Origin: Pontibacter sp. G13
Lineage (GTDB): Bacteria > Bacteroidota > Bacteroidia > J057
Length of the DNA stretch: 64,000 nt
Assembly: GCF_031851795.1 (NCBI RefSeq)
Contig: NZ_CP134696.1
Span: forward strand, 6,510,001 to 6,574,000
Direction: 5' to 3'
Below, piece after piece: positions 8,660 to 16,908 of the stretch. Numbering within the stretch: the stretch's first letter is position 1; every line of letters begins with the position of its first letter. Below the pieces are notes generated by a model. It was not told the origin of the DNA. It saw only the letters and a list, made by a program, of their open reading frames with translations, and did not search any database. Made by a program: the position numbers and the translations under genes.

Positions 8660-8793
8660 GATGGTCAATTGGTTGAACAGAGATATCTGTCTGCTAACTT
8701 CAACTAAGACTTTAGTGCGAATATACAGAAGGATCTCCGATACATCAAAGGGATATGTTGTGGAATATGTGAAAAATGAATCGCTGGATACCA

Positions 8794-9792
8794 CTAAAGG
8801 TTGGCGATCACGTTATCTGCGAATTGTTGGGTGGAATTATTGCCTCCCAAATCACCCGTAGTCTTGGACTGATCGGCGAGCGTCTTGAACAGGGCAGTCT
8901 CTACCTTGTCGGCAGTTTCCATCTGGTTCAGGTGACGCAACATCATGATCGCGGACTGGAGTAGGGCAGTGGGGTTGGCGATTCCCTGACCTGCAATATC
9001 CGGTGCGCTTCCATGTACCGCTTCGAAAATGGCGATCCCATCCCCGATATTGGCACCCGGTACAACGCCCAATCCTCCTACGAGACCTGCTCCCAAATCG
9101 GAAAGGATGTCGCCAAAGAGATTGGTCGCTACAATCACGTCATAGCGATCGGGGTACATGACCATCTGCATGCACATGTTGTCCACGATACGGTCCTGAA
9201 ACTCGATGTCTGGGTATTCCAGAGCCAATTCACGGCCAACTGTCAGGAACAATCCAGAAGCCTGCTTGATGATGTTTGCCTTGTGAACAAGGGTCACGGT
9301 CTTGCGGCCATGCTTGCGTGCGTATTCGAAGGCAGCACGGATAATCCGCTCGGAACCTTTGCGGCTGACACGAGCGATACCATCTGCAATCTGATTGCGC
9401 TCATCGAAAATCTCGAATCCTGAGTACAGTCCTTCCGTGTTTTCTCGGAACAAGACAAAGTCCACTTGGTCGAAGCGGGTCTTGATACCGTCGATCGTCC
9501 GGCAAGGGCGTACGTTCTGGTAGAGGTCGAATTTCTGGCGGAGAGTCACATTGATGCTCCGGAAGCCTTCCCCTACAGGAGTCGTCAATGGGCCTTTGAG
9601 TGCTACCTTGTGGGTTTTGATGGAATCCAAGAGGGATTCTGGGATCAGGTCGCCTTCCTCGCGGAGGGCTGTGAGACCTGCTTGTTGTTCGTCATATTGG
9701 AGGTCTGCGCCAGCAGCATCCAGGATCTTAACAACTGCCTCGGTGATTTCCGGGCCGATGCCGTCCCCAGGGATCAGCGTAATGGTTGCCAT
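8794..9792 (-). CDS. NAD-dependent isocitrate dehydrogenase (IDH3-like)
   Basis: Beta-decarboxylating dehydrogenase, 332 aa, catalysing oxidation of isocitrate to 2-oxoglutarate (or, less likely, isopropylmalate or homoisocitrate). Family signature [19 protein letters not shown] is intact. The substrate region [24 protein letters not shown] and [11 protein letters not shown] resembles eukaryotic-type NAD-IDH rather than LeuB. The ATG at 9792 starts [15 protein letters not shown], the canonical N-terminus; a longer start would overlap nusB. It is inserted between nusB and the DUF1573 gene. No leucine or lysine pathway genes are nearby, which supports a citric-acid-cycle role. Confidence 0.85.
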   Translation of the reverse strand: MATITLIPGDGIGPEITEAVVKILDAAGADLQYDEQQAGLTALREEGDLIPESLLDSIKTHKVALKGPLTTPVGEGFRSINVTLRQKFDLYQNVRPCRTIDGIKTRFDQVDFVLFRENTEGLYSGFEIFDERNQIADGIARVSRKGSERIIRAAFEYARKHGRKTVTLVHKANIIKQASGLFLTVGRELALEYPDIEFQDRIVDNMCMQMVMYPDRYDVIVATNLFGDILSDLGAGLVGGLGVVPGANIGDGIAIFEAVHGSAPDIAGQGIANPTALLQSAIMMLRHLNQMETADKVETALFKTLADQSKTTGDLGGNNSTQQFADNVIANL

Positions 9793-9823
9793 ATTCGGGG
9801 GTTGTGATTCGCGTTTGTGGGTG

Positions 9824-10333
9824 TTATTCAGATTCAACCGGTTGCTGGGCGGAGGAGGTGTCGATCAGACCACGACCCCGCTTTACAATTCTCCCGGTAT
9901 GCTTAAAGTCGTTGTAGAGGCTATCCAAAATTCCGTTGATGAACTTGGAGCTTTTGGGCGTGCTATACGCTTTGGCGAGCTCTAGATATTCATTGATGGT
10001 CACCTTGATAGGAATTTCTTCGAAATTCAGCATCTCGCAAATGGCCATGTGCATCAAGATCCGGTCGATCTTGGCGATCCGGTCCAGTTCCCAGTTCTGG
10101 GCCTTGGATTTGATGAGCTGGTCATAACGAGTCGCATTCTCCATGGAGTCGTAGTAGAGCGTGCTGAGGAGCTTAGTGTCTCCAGACAACTTCTTCTTCT
10201 TCTCCAGTTCTTCCAACTCATCCTTGATTTCTCTCAATAGGAGGTTGAAGACTTCTGCCGGCTGCTGTCCGGAAGTGATACAAGCGTAAACGGCCTGCAT
10301 AACTTTTGCTCTGATTTGTCTTCTGGTAATCAT
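9824..10333 (-). CDS. nusB: Transcription antitermination factor NusB
   Basis: All-helical RNA-binding protein that with NusE(S10) binds boxA and supports rRNA antitermination. 169 aa, starting MITRRQIRAKVMQAVYA, with a conserved C-terminal part KVTINEYLELAKAYSTPKSSKFINGILD. Many Bacteroidota NusB proteins are much longer (about 300 aa); this one has a compact middle with a lysine-rich helix (EELEKKKK). It is first of the minus-strand block leading into isocitrate dehydrogenase and the DUF1573/yajC/ybbR/coaE set. Confidence 0.92.
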   Translation of the reverse strand: MITRRQIRAKVMQAVYACITSGQQPAEVFNLLLREIKDELEELEKKKKLSGDTKLLSTLYYDSMENATRYDQLIKSKAQNWELDRIAKIDRILMHMAICEMLNFEEIPIKVTINEYLELAKAYSTPKSSKFINGILDSLYNDFKHTGRIVKRGRGLIDTSSAQQPVESE

Positions 10334-10390
10334 CTGGAATTTCAGGCTAAATTATATCAATTTGTGCGTGTATGTTCAACACCTTTATGG

Positions 10391-11491
10391 CTATCGGTAC
10401 AACAGATTGTGGCCGATTTCCGCGATCCGCTGCTCCGCCAACTTGAGGGCAGCTTCATGGGTGGTGATATCTGCTTGTCCAGCTAGGTCAAAGACCTTCA
10501 TGGCTGTTTCGTAGATGCGTTCGGTCTTGCGCATAGCCAGATCCCGGTGGTACACCTCTAGCTCCAGACTCACATTGATGATGCCTCCTGCATTCACCAT
10601 GAAATCTGGTGCGTACAAGATCCCCCGATCTTTGAGATCTTGGGCATCGCGGACCTCATCCAACAATTGGTTGTTGGCAGCGCCGCAGACAATCATACAG
10701 TTAAGCTGGGGAATAGTTTCGGGATTCAACGTGCCTCCAAGCGCGCAAGGCGCATATACATCTACCGGAAGGGTATAGACTTCTTCTTCGGAAATAATCG
10801 TAGCACCGGTGCGGGCAGAAACGGCCTCAAGGGTCTGTGGATAGATGTCATAGATGAAAACTTTGGCACCTTCTTCTACGAGATGGTCTACCAGATATCC
10901 ACCGACATGGCCTACCCCTTGAACAAGAACGCGCTTTCCATTGAGGGAGTCGCTGCCTGTAGCCTTTTTCATGGCGGCCTTCATCCCGAGGTAGGTGCCA
11001 TATGCTGTGACGGGTGATGGATCTCCACTTCCTCCACGGATTTGAGAGATACCTGTCACATAAGGGGTCTCGGTGCGGATGATTTCCATATCGTCCTCGG
11101 ACATGCCGACATCTTCTGCGGTATAGTATTTTCCGCCGAGATTGTGGACGAACTTGCCGAATCGACGAAGCATGGCTTCAGTCTTGTCGGTACGTGCATT
11201 GCCGATGATGACAGCTTTGCCGCCTCCCACATTGATTCCAGCTAGGGCATTCTTGAGGGTCATTCCGCGTGAAAGGCGAAGTGCATCCGTCAAGGCTTCT
11301 CCTTCTGTGGCATAAGGCCACATCCGAAGGCCTCCCATTGCGGGACCTAGCGTGGTGTTGTGGACAGCGATGATGGCTTTGAGACCAGTTGCCCGGTCAT
11401 GGCAGTGCACAATCATCTCATGGTCATAGGAAGCCATTTCTGAAAAGACTTCTACTGACCCTTCCTTTTCAAATAACGGTACGTTTGACAT
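10391..11491 (-). CDS. Leucine dehydrogenase (Glu/Leu/Phe/Val dehydrogenase family)
   Basis: NAD-dependent amino-acid dehydrogenase of 366 aa that reversibly deaminates branched-chain amino acids to 2-oxo acids, feeding degradation or branched fatty-acid precursors. The substrate and catalytic region GGLRMWP (53-59), RGMTLKNALAGINVGGGKAVI with Lys80 and Lys92, matches leucine dehydrogenases. The Rossmann motif GVGHVGG is near residue 190, and APDFMVNAGGIINVS is conserved. A well-formed promoter lies just upstream (11517-11548). Substrate preference among Leu, Val and Ile cannot be read from sequence. Confidence 0.92.
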   Translation of the reverse strand: MSNVPLFEKEGSVEVFSEMASYDHEMIVHCHDRATGLKAIIAVHNTTLGPAMGGLRMWPYATEGEALTDALRLSRGMTLKNALAGINVGGGKAVIIGNARTDKTEAMLRRFGKFVHNLGGKYYTAEDVGMSEDDMEIIRTETPYVTGISQIRGGSGDPSPVTAYGTYLGMKAAMKKATGSDSLNGKRVLVQGVGHVGGYLVDHLVEEGAKVFIYDIYPQTLEAVSARTGATIISEEEVYTLPVDVYAPCALGGTLNPETIPQLNCMIVCGAANNQLLDEVRDAQDLKDRGILYAPDFMVNAGGIINVSLELEVYHRDLAMRKTERIYETAMKVFDLAGQADITTHEAALKLAEQRIAEIGHNLLYR

Positions 11492-11516
11492 ACAACAGGG
11501 GCGATTGAAGTAAGCG

Positions 11517-11548
11517 CAAAGGTAGACATGTTTTTGCTAAAAGGACAA
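11517..11548 (-). promoter_or_regulatory. Promoter for leucine dehydrogenase
   Basis: On the minus strand TTG (11548-11546), 21-base spacer, then TACCTTTG (11524-11517) followed by CGC. This fits the Bacteroidota consensus TTG-N19..23-TAnnTTTG and predicts a leader of about 19 bases before the ATG at 11491. Confidence 0.55.
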
Positions 11549-11606
11549 TTATTGACCTTTTTTCACTTTTCTGGGTGGGCTGCCTGAATTATTGTGGTAA
11601 ATCGGC

Positions 11607-11614
11607 TAATTTTG
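11607..11614 (+). promoter_or_regulatory. Candidate -7 box for nuoD
   Basis: TAATTTTG matches TAnnTTTG; no properly spaced -33 TTG is seen. It would give a leader of about 80 bases. Confidence 0.35.
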
Positions 11615-11697
11615 TCATTGAATTCGAATTGTCGTAACTTGATTGATCGAATAAGTGCCCCCTGAATTGGCAGGATGGCAGTTGATTGTTTGTCATT

Positions 11698-13002
11698 ATG
11701 AGTAGTGAAGTTTTTCCCTCCAAGCAAAGTCTCGCTGACCGCGTGAATCCGAGTTTCTTCCCGGAACACCAACGCTCGCTATATAAACGATTGGAGGACA
11801 AGCATACCTTGGTGGAGGTGGAAAACGATCCACTGGGTACCAAGATGGTTATCAACCTCGGACCGCAGCACCCTGCCACCCACGGAGTACTCCGGGTAGC
11901 TTTGGAAGTGGACGGCGAAACCATCATCAAGGCAGTCTCAGATGTCGGATACCTCCACCGAGGCATCGAGAAAATCGCCGAAAACAAGACCTATCAGGAG
12001 TTCATGCCCTACACCGACCGGATGGATTACATGTCCCCGTACTCCAACAATGTCGGTTACTGTCTCGCCATCGAAAAGCTGGTGGGCATCGAGGTGCCTG
12101 AACGTGCTCAATATATCCGTACGATCGCCTGCGAATTGGCGCGTATTTCTGCTCACCTGCTCTGGTTGGGTACCATGGTCATGGATGCCGGTGCGGTTTC
12201 CATGTTTATCTGGACCTTCCGAGAGCGTGAGCATCTGTATTCCATCTTCGACAAACTGGCTGGGGTGCGTTTTACCGTGAGCCACTGCCGGATCGGCGGG
12301 ATTGCCTTTGATGTGTCCGATGAGGTCCTCAATGACATCCGTGAATGGAACAAGAACTTCCGCAAGGAATTGGCTGGATGGCGCAAGCTGCTTGCCAACA
12401 ACGGAATCTGGCTCAACCGAAACAGAGGCGTTGGGGTCATCACCAAGGAGCAGGCTATTGACATGGGCGTAACCGGTCCTGTCCTCCGTGCTTCTGGCGT
12501 ACCTCACGATATTCGTACTTTCGAACCATACTTGGTATATGACCGCCTAGACTTCGACGTGGTGATCCGCGAAGAAGGCGATAGCTTGGCGCGCTACTAT
12601 GTGCGTCTGGACGAAATGGAGCAGAGTGTGCGCATGCTGGATCAGTTGCTTGACCAGCTTCCAGGCGGGGATATCCGTGCTGACAACGCCAAATGGACCT
12701 ACGCTTCCAAAGACGAGGTGTACTACTCCATGGAGGGAATGATTCACGACTTCATGATGACCGACGTAGGCGTGATGCCTCCTGCAGGTGCGGAAGTCTA
12801 TCAAGCCATCGAAGCACCAAAAGGTGAGCTTGGTTACCATATCAAATCCGACGGAACCGGTTCTCCCTGGCGGATCAAAATCAATGCACCGTCATTCTCC
12901 AACCTGCAGATTCTCGAATCTATGATGCAGGGAGCCATGATTGCAGATACCGTGGTACTCATCGGTTCGCTTGATCCGGTCATGGGTGAATGTGATAAAT
13001 AG
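11698..13002 (+). CDS. nuoD: NADH-quinone oxidoreductase subunit D
   Basis: 49-kDa subunit of respiratory complex I, 434 aa, in the peripheral arm close to the quinone site. The family signature NLGPQHPATHGVLR is near residue 58 and includes the quinone-site histidine region; DVGYLHRGIEKI, HLLWLG and the C-terminal FSNLQILESMMQGAMIADTVVLIGSLDPVMGECDK are intact, so it looks functional. The ATG at 11698 is preferred; an upstream in-frame ATG adds four residues. No other nuo gene is adjacent: upstream is the divergent leucine dehydrogenase, downstream a terminator and plsY. An isolated nuoD implies that complex I genes are dispersed in this genome. Confidence 0.95.
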   Translation: MSSEVFPSKQSLADRVNPSFFPEHQRSLYKRLEDKHTLVEVENDPLGTKMVINLGPQHPATHGVLRVALEVDGETIIKAVSDVGYLHRGIEKIAENKTYQEFMPYTDRMDYMSPYSNNVGYCLAIEKLVGIEVPERAQYIRTIACELARISAHLLWLGTMVMDAGAVSMFIWTFREREHLYSIFDKLAGVRFTVSHCRIGGIAFDVSDEVLNDIREWNKNFRKELAGWRKLLANNGIWLNRNRGVGVITKEQAIDMGVTGPVLRASGVPHDIRTFEPYLVYDRLDFDVVIREEGDSLARYYVRLDEMEQSVRMLDQLLDQLPGGDIRADNAKWTYASKDEVYYSMEGMIHDFMMTDVGVMPPAGAEVYQAIEAPKGELGYHIKSDGTGSPWRIKINAPSFSNLQILESMMQGAMIADTVVLIGSLDPVMGECDK

Positions 13003-13046
13003 ACCGACACGGTTATACAAATTAGCGGGACTCTTTCCCGCATTCA

Positions 13047-13078
13047 GGGCAAAAGGTTATACTTTTGCCCTTTTTTTT
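13047..13078 (+). terminator. Intrinsic terminator after nuoD
   Basis: Perfect 9-bp stem gggcaaaag (13047-13055) and cttttgccc (13062-13070) with a six-base loop, then eight T. A second small hairpin (13025-13041) precedes it. Confidence 0.92.
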
Positions 13079-13157
13079 CGGGAAATCGTAACGCTAATGT
13101 TAAGAAGTCGTTAGGGATTTGTAACTTGTAGTAAGTGACCCATATTCCCTTTCGCTT

Positions 13158-13820
13158 ATGGTTTATCTCTATATACTCGGATTGACAATCGTTGCGTACT
13201 TAGTAGGTTCATTGCCAGTAAGTATCTGGCTAGCCAAATGGTACTACGGGATTGATATCCGGGACCATGGCTCTGGCCGCACCACCCACACCAATGTACA
13301 TCGGGTCCTCGGGCTCGGTTCGGGATTGTTGGTACAGGGATTGGATATCGCCAAGGGCTTCCTTGCCGCCAAGCTCGCTTGGGTAATACATTTGAACTCC
13401 GGAGTGACGGTAGATTTAGAATACTTCACGATGATGATGGTATTCGGTCTAGCGGCCATCCTCGGGCATATCTATCCCTTGTTTGCAGGATTTCGTGGAG
13501 GTAAAGGCTTCCATGTCAGCTTGGGCGTGTTGATTGCGGTCAACCCCATTTTTGCAGCAGTCGTCGCGGTAGTATCCTTCGTGATCTATTTGCTCTCTCA
13601 AATTCCTCGCTTGGGATTCATTCTTGGAGCAGTGGCAGTACCCGTATTTGTGGCAGTCACAGGCTCTATCTATGGAGAATTGCGCATCCCGATGATGATT
13701 TTCAGTGTGGCGCTCGCGTTGATGTTGCTCATCAGCCACCGCCAGAATCTTCAGAAAATTATCGAAGGTAAAGAAGCCAAGGTGCCCATCAACTGGCCTA
13801 AGCTTCCCCCAAGATTCTAG
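13158..13820 (+). CDS. plsY: Glycerol-3-phosphate acyltransferase PlsY
   Basis: Integral membrane enzyme of 220 aa that transfers an acyl group from acyl phosphate to glycerol 3-phosphate, the first step of phospholipid synthesis. Expected segments: LVGSLPVSIWLAKWYYGIDIRDHGSG (first cytoplasmic loop), GHIYPLFAGFRGGKGFHVSLG (second loop), and hydrophobic helices between. The usual GSGNxGATN motif after the first helix reads GSGRTTHTN here, so the N-x-G-A part is altered while GSG and the final TN and R are kept. Length is slightly long. Flanked by terminators on both sides, so probably monocistronic. Confidence 0.9.
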   Translation: MVYLYILGLTIVAYLVGSLPVSIWLAKWYYGIDIRDHGSGRTTHTNVHRVLGLGSGLLVQGLDIAKGFLAAKLAWVIHLNSGVTVDLEYFTMMMVFGLAAILGHIYPLFAGFRGGKGFHVSLGVLIAVNPIFAAVVAVVSFVIYLLSQIPRLGFILGAVAVPVFVAVTGSIYGELRIPMMIFSVALALMLLISHRQNLQKIIEGKEAKVPINWPKLPPRF

Positions 13821-13856
13821 GGGGTTCCTTCGATGAACATATATCCATGCTAGTTG

Positions 13857-13888
13857 CAGGCTGCCCAAAAGGGCAGCCTGTTTTGTTT
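13857..13888 (+). terminator. Intrinsic terminator after plsY
   Basis: Perfect 10-bp stem caggctgccc (13857-13866) and gggcagcctg (13871-13880), loop AAAA, followed by TTTTGTTT. Confidence 0.92.
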
Positions 13889-14030
13889 AGAGGATAGTAG
13901 AAGACGCCCATTCGGCATAGACAGGTACTCGCAGACTGGAGATTTTGCCAGTCCTGCTGGACTCACCCAAGTCATTCTCCCCGACATCATCCGGCAATCC
14001 CTACTCATCCAAAGTTCCCTATCTTGCGGC

Positions 14031-15158
14031 ATGGACCTTTCATTTCAAATCGAACGACTGTTAAATTCCTTTTCCATGACTTCGGAGTGGGGATGTATTC
14101 CCCTTCCTTCGAATTGGGACCATGCTAGGTATCTGCCCAACAAATGGAAGGATTATATCGAGGTACTTCCGAATAGTTTGAACGAGCGGTCATATCAAAA
14201 GTGGGTGAATGATCTCCCCGATTTGCGCCCGGAATCATTGCCTACAGATCGCATGGCATGGGAAGCCTGGATGCGGATGCTATCAATGATTGCACACGCT
14301 GGGTTGGTTCGGATTTCGGATTGGAAGGAGCACGGAGTTCCCGCTCGAATCGCCGTTCCATGGTATGCTACAGCCCAGGAATTGAATCGGCCTACGGTCA
14401 TCGGGCATCCTTCCTTGGTGCTGTTCAATGGCAAGCACTTGGCAGATTCCGATGACTATTCCCTTGCGTCTGTCGGCGTGGATGGGCAATTTCTACCAGA
14501 TCCAGACGAGGCTTGGTTTTACCGAATCACCTGGCAGATCGAGCGATTAGGCGCATTCATCCATGTTTCGTTGGCCCAATTGGCTTTGATGAAGGATGCT
14601 GGGGAAGAAGATGCGTTTGTGTCCATATTGGGAGGAATCGACCGTCAGCTTGCGATTGTCATCTCCATGCTCAACCGAATGTACGATGGCTGTGATCCTG
14701 CGGTCTTTTATCACAAGATTCGGCCGTATTTGTCCGGGTTTGAGGGCTTGCAGTTTCGGGGATTGGAAGGGCAACCACGATTAACTTTTGCAGGAGGGAG
14801 TGCGGCACAATCTAGCCTATTGCAGGCGTTGGATGCAGGTCTGGGGGGGGCTTCTCCTGAATCTGGACATCCGTTTTTGAAGGAAATGCGTGCCTACATG
14901 GACCCCGGTCATCGATCTTGGGTAGCTTGGCTCGAAGCTCACCCTTTGGGATCATGCCTTCGGAAGTCCAGCGGTCCCGTTCGGCAAGCTTGGTTGGAAA
15001 CCTTAGAAAGAGTTGTGCAGTTTCGCAATGAACATTTGAAGATGGTGGCTACGTATATTCTACAATTTTCGGAAAAGGCACCCGGAACAGGCGGAACTGC
15101 TCCAGATGTTTTTCTTCGAACAGTCAGAAACCGTACCCGCAAGGTGATGGATCAATAA
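14031..15158 (+). CDS. Indoleamine 2,3-dioxygenase family heme protein
   Basis: Protein of 375 aa whose C-terminal two thirds match the IDO family, heme enzymes that open the indole ring of tryptophan to N-formylkynurenine. Visible landmarks: VFYHKIRPYLSG with Arg231 in the place of the substrate-carboxylate arginine of animal IDO; FAGGSAAQSS; MDPGHRSWV; proximal heme histidine His335 in RNEHLKMV; and the glycine loop PGTGGT near the C-terminus. The start at 14031 follows the plsY terminator; longer in-frame extension runs through that hairpin. Flanking genes (plsY, mrp) have no tryptophan link and no formamidase or kynureninase is in view. Family assignment is strong from motifs; tryptophan as substrate is inference. 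Confidence 0.85.
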   Translation: MDLSFQIERLLNSFSMTSEWGCIPLPSNWDHARYLPNKWKDYIEVLPNSLNERSYQKWVNDLPDLRPESLPTDRMAWEAWMRMLSMIAHAGLVRISDWKEHGVPARIAVPWYATAQELNRPTVIGHPSLVLFNGKHLADSDDYSLASVGVDGQFLPDPDEAWFYRITWQIERLGAFIHVSLAQLALMKDAGEEDAFVSILGGIDRQLAIVISMLNRMYDGCDPAVFYHKIRPYLSGFEGLQFRGLEGQPRLTFAGGSAAQSSLLQALDAGLGGASPESGHPFLKEMRAYMDPGHRSWVAWLEAHPLGSCLRKSSGPVRQAWLETLERVVQFRNEHLKMVATYILQFSEKAPGTGGTAPDVFLRTVRNRTRKVMDQ

Positions 15159-15210
15159 TTAGCATCCTCCGATAGGTGATATTTTGGGGGAAGGATGGTA
15201 AATTTGAAGC

Positions 15211-16329
15211 ATGTTGTTCAAGAACAAGTCAAAAGGCATTACCGAAAAGCAAGTGTTGGCGGCGTTGAGCTACGTCGACGACCCGGATTTGAAGAAGGAT
15301 CTCGTGACCCTCAACATGATCCGGGATATCCAGATCGATGGTAAGAAGGTGAGTTTCAGTGTTGTGCTGACTACCCCTGCCTGCCCGATGAAGGACGCCA
15401 TTCACAATGCGTGTGTGAATGCCATTCACCTCATGGTAGATAAAGAAGCCGAAGTGGTCATCAATATGACTGCGGAGGTTCAGAATAATCAGGCAGATCG
15501 CCAACTGCCCAATATCAAGCATGTCATTGCCATTTCTTCAGGAAAAGGCGGCGTAGGAAAATCTACTGTGGCAGCCAATGTCGCGGTAGCACTCGCCAAA
15601 ACAGGTGCCAAGGTGGCCTTGGTGGATGCGGATATCTATGGCCCGAGCCAGCCCATCCTGTTTGGATTCGAGCAGGCCCGTCCGATGATGGAGACTGTTG
15701 GCGATCGAGATATGCTCGTCCCTTTCGAGCGTCACGGCGTGAAAGTCATGTCTATCGGCGTTTTGGTGCGTCCTGAGCAGGCAGTGGTTTGGAGAGGCCC
15801 GATGGCTTCCAAGGCACTACGTCAGATCATCTTCGATACCAATTGGGGAGAGATCGACTATATGCTCATTGACCTTCCACCTGGAACGGGGGATATTCAC
15901 TTGACCTTGGTGCAGGCATTGCCTGTTAGTGGAGCGGTGGTGATCACAACTCCTCAGAAGGTAGCCGTTGCCGATGCCCGCAAAGGAGCGGAGATGTTCC
16001 GTACCCCGCAGATTCAAGTTCCCTTGTTGGGCGTAATTGAAAATATGGCCTTTTTCGTGCCTTCCGATGCTCCTGACAAGCGCTATCACCTTTTCGGGAA
16101 AGACGGAGGCAAGGCATTGGCTGAAGGCCTGGAGATTCCGGTATTGGGCCAGATTCCCATTCGTGAATCTATTTCCATACGTGGCGATGAGGGGGCTCCG
16201 ATTGCCTTGTTGAATGACGATGTGCTGGCCAAATCTTTCCAAGAGTTGGCTCAGGAAATCGCCCGTCAATTGGCTATCCGAAACGCTACCTTGCCGCCCA
16301 CTAGTCAGGTGCAGATACAAACCCCCTGA
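15211..16329 (+). CDS. mrp: Iron-sulfur cluster carrier ATPase Mrp/ApbC
   Basis: Cytosolic P-loop ATPase of 372 aa that carries and delivers Fe-S clusters. Residues about 12-90 are an MIP18/DUF59 domain with the motif TTPACPM (54-60); the ATPase domain starts near 100 with the deviant Walker A loop GKGGVGKST at 111-119, VDADIYGPSQP, and IDLPPGTGD. Immediately downstream is a NifU-type Fe-S scaffold protein (35 bases apart), so the pair forms an Fe-S maturation unit. Confidence 0.93.
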   Translation: MLFKNKSKGITEKQVLAALSYVDDPDLKKDLVTLNMIRDIQIDGKKVSFSVVLTTPACPMKDAIHNACVNAIHLMVDKEAEVVINMTAEVQNNQADRQLPNIKHVIAISSGKGGVGKSTVAANVAVALAKTGAKVALVDADIYGPSQPILFGFEQARPMMETVGDRDMLVPFERHGVKVMSIGVLVRPEQAVVWRGPMASKALRQIIFDTNWGEIDYMLIDLPPGTGDIHLTLVQALPVSGAVVITTPQKVAVADARKGAEMFRTPQIQVPLLGVIENMAFFVPSDAPDKRYHLFGKDGGKALAEGLEIPVLGQIPIRESISIRGDEGAPIALLNDDVLAKSFQELAQEIARQLAIRNATLPPTSQVQIQTP

Positions 16330-16364
16330 TTGATATTCTGGCAGAGATTGACGTAATTGAAATT

Positions 16365-16616
16365 ATGGTTGTTACAGAAGACTTGCGGTCTAGAATTGAG
16401 AGCGCACTTGACTCCGTTCGGGAGTACCTGAAATCCGACGGAGGTGACGTTGAAGTTCATGAAATCCGGGAAGATGGTGTCGTGGAGGTGAATCTGTTGG
16501 GAAACTGCGGATCCTGCTCGATGAGTAGCATGACCATGAAGGCCGGAATTGAACAAGTGATCCTGAAAGTGGCCCCTGAAGTGACACAAGTAGTCGCTGT
16601 CAACGCCACCAAATAG
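16365..16616 (+). CDS. NifU C-terminal domain Fe-S scaffold protein
   Basis: Small protein of 83 aa consisting only of the NifU C-terminal (Nfu) domain. It carries the cluster-binding pair in LLGNCGSCSMSSMTMKAGIE (CxxC at about residues 49-52) and the typical helix IESALDSVREYLKSDGGDVEV. Nfu domains hold a labile [4Fe-4S] cluster and hand it to target proteins. Next to mrp and followed by a strong terminator, closing the mrp-nfu operon. Confidence 0.93.
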   Translation: MVVTEDLRSRIESALDSVREYLKSDGGDVEVHEIREDGVVEVNLLGNCGSCSMSSMTMKAGIEQVILKVAPEVTQVVAVNATK

Positions 16617-16643
16617 TTTGCTCAGGAGGAAAATTTCCATCCA

Positions 16644-16680
16644 TAGCGGCCATTTCCCGAGGGAGATGGCCGCTACTTTT
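16644..16680 (+). terminator. Intrinsic terminator after the Fe-S operon
   Basis: Perfect 10-bp stem tagcggccat (16644-16653) and atggccgcta (16666-16675) followed by CTTTTT. The following bases up to 16908 show no gene or clear promoter. Confidence 0.9.
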
Positions 16681-16908
16681 TGGAGCTATTTATGGCTAAA
16701 TCCTTGCTTCTGAGGATTCAGTGGCTTTAAGTAGGCGGAGATGGTGCCGAATCGTTATTTCCTGAATCTGGACCTCTCGCACTTTTTTTGCATTTTGCCG
16801 ACTAGGGTATTTTCAGATTCCCGGTAATTCCTTGTACAAATCTCGCATCAAGGTTGGAGACTGGACTGCCCCTGCATCACATACGCAACTATCTTAGCTG
16901 ATCGGACC

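Noticed and set aside
13060-13067. TACTTTTG as promoter for plsY
   Set aside because: It forms the right arm of the nuoD terminator hairpin and has no -33 partner at the right distance.
15199-15206. TAAATTTG as mrp promoter
   Set aside because: Four bases from the ATG and the only upstream TTTG gives a 12-base spacer, too short; kept only as a comparison.
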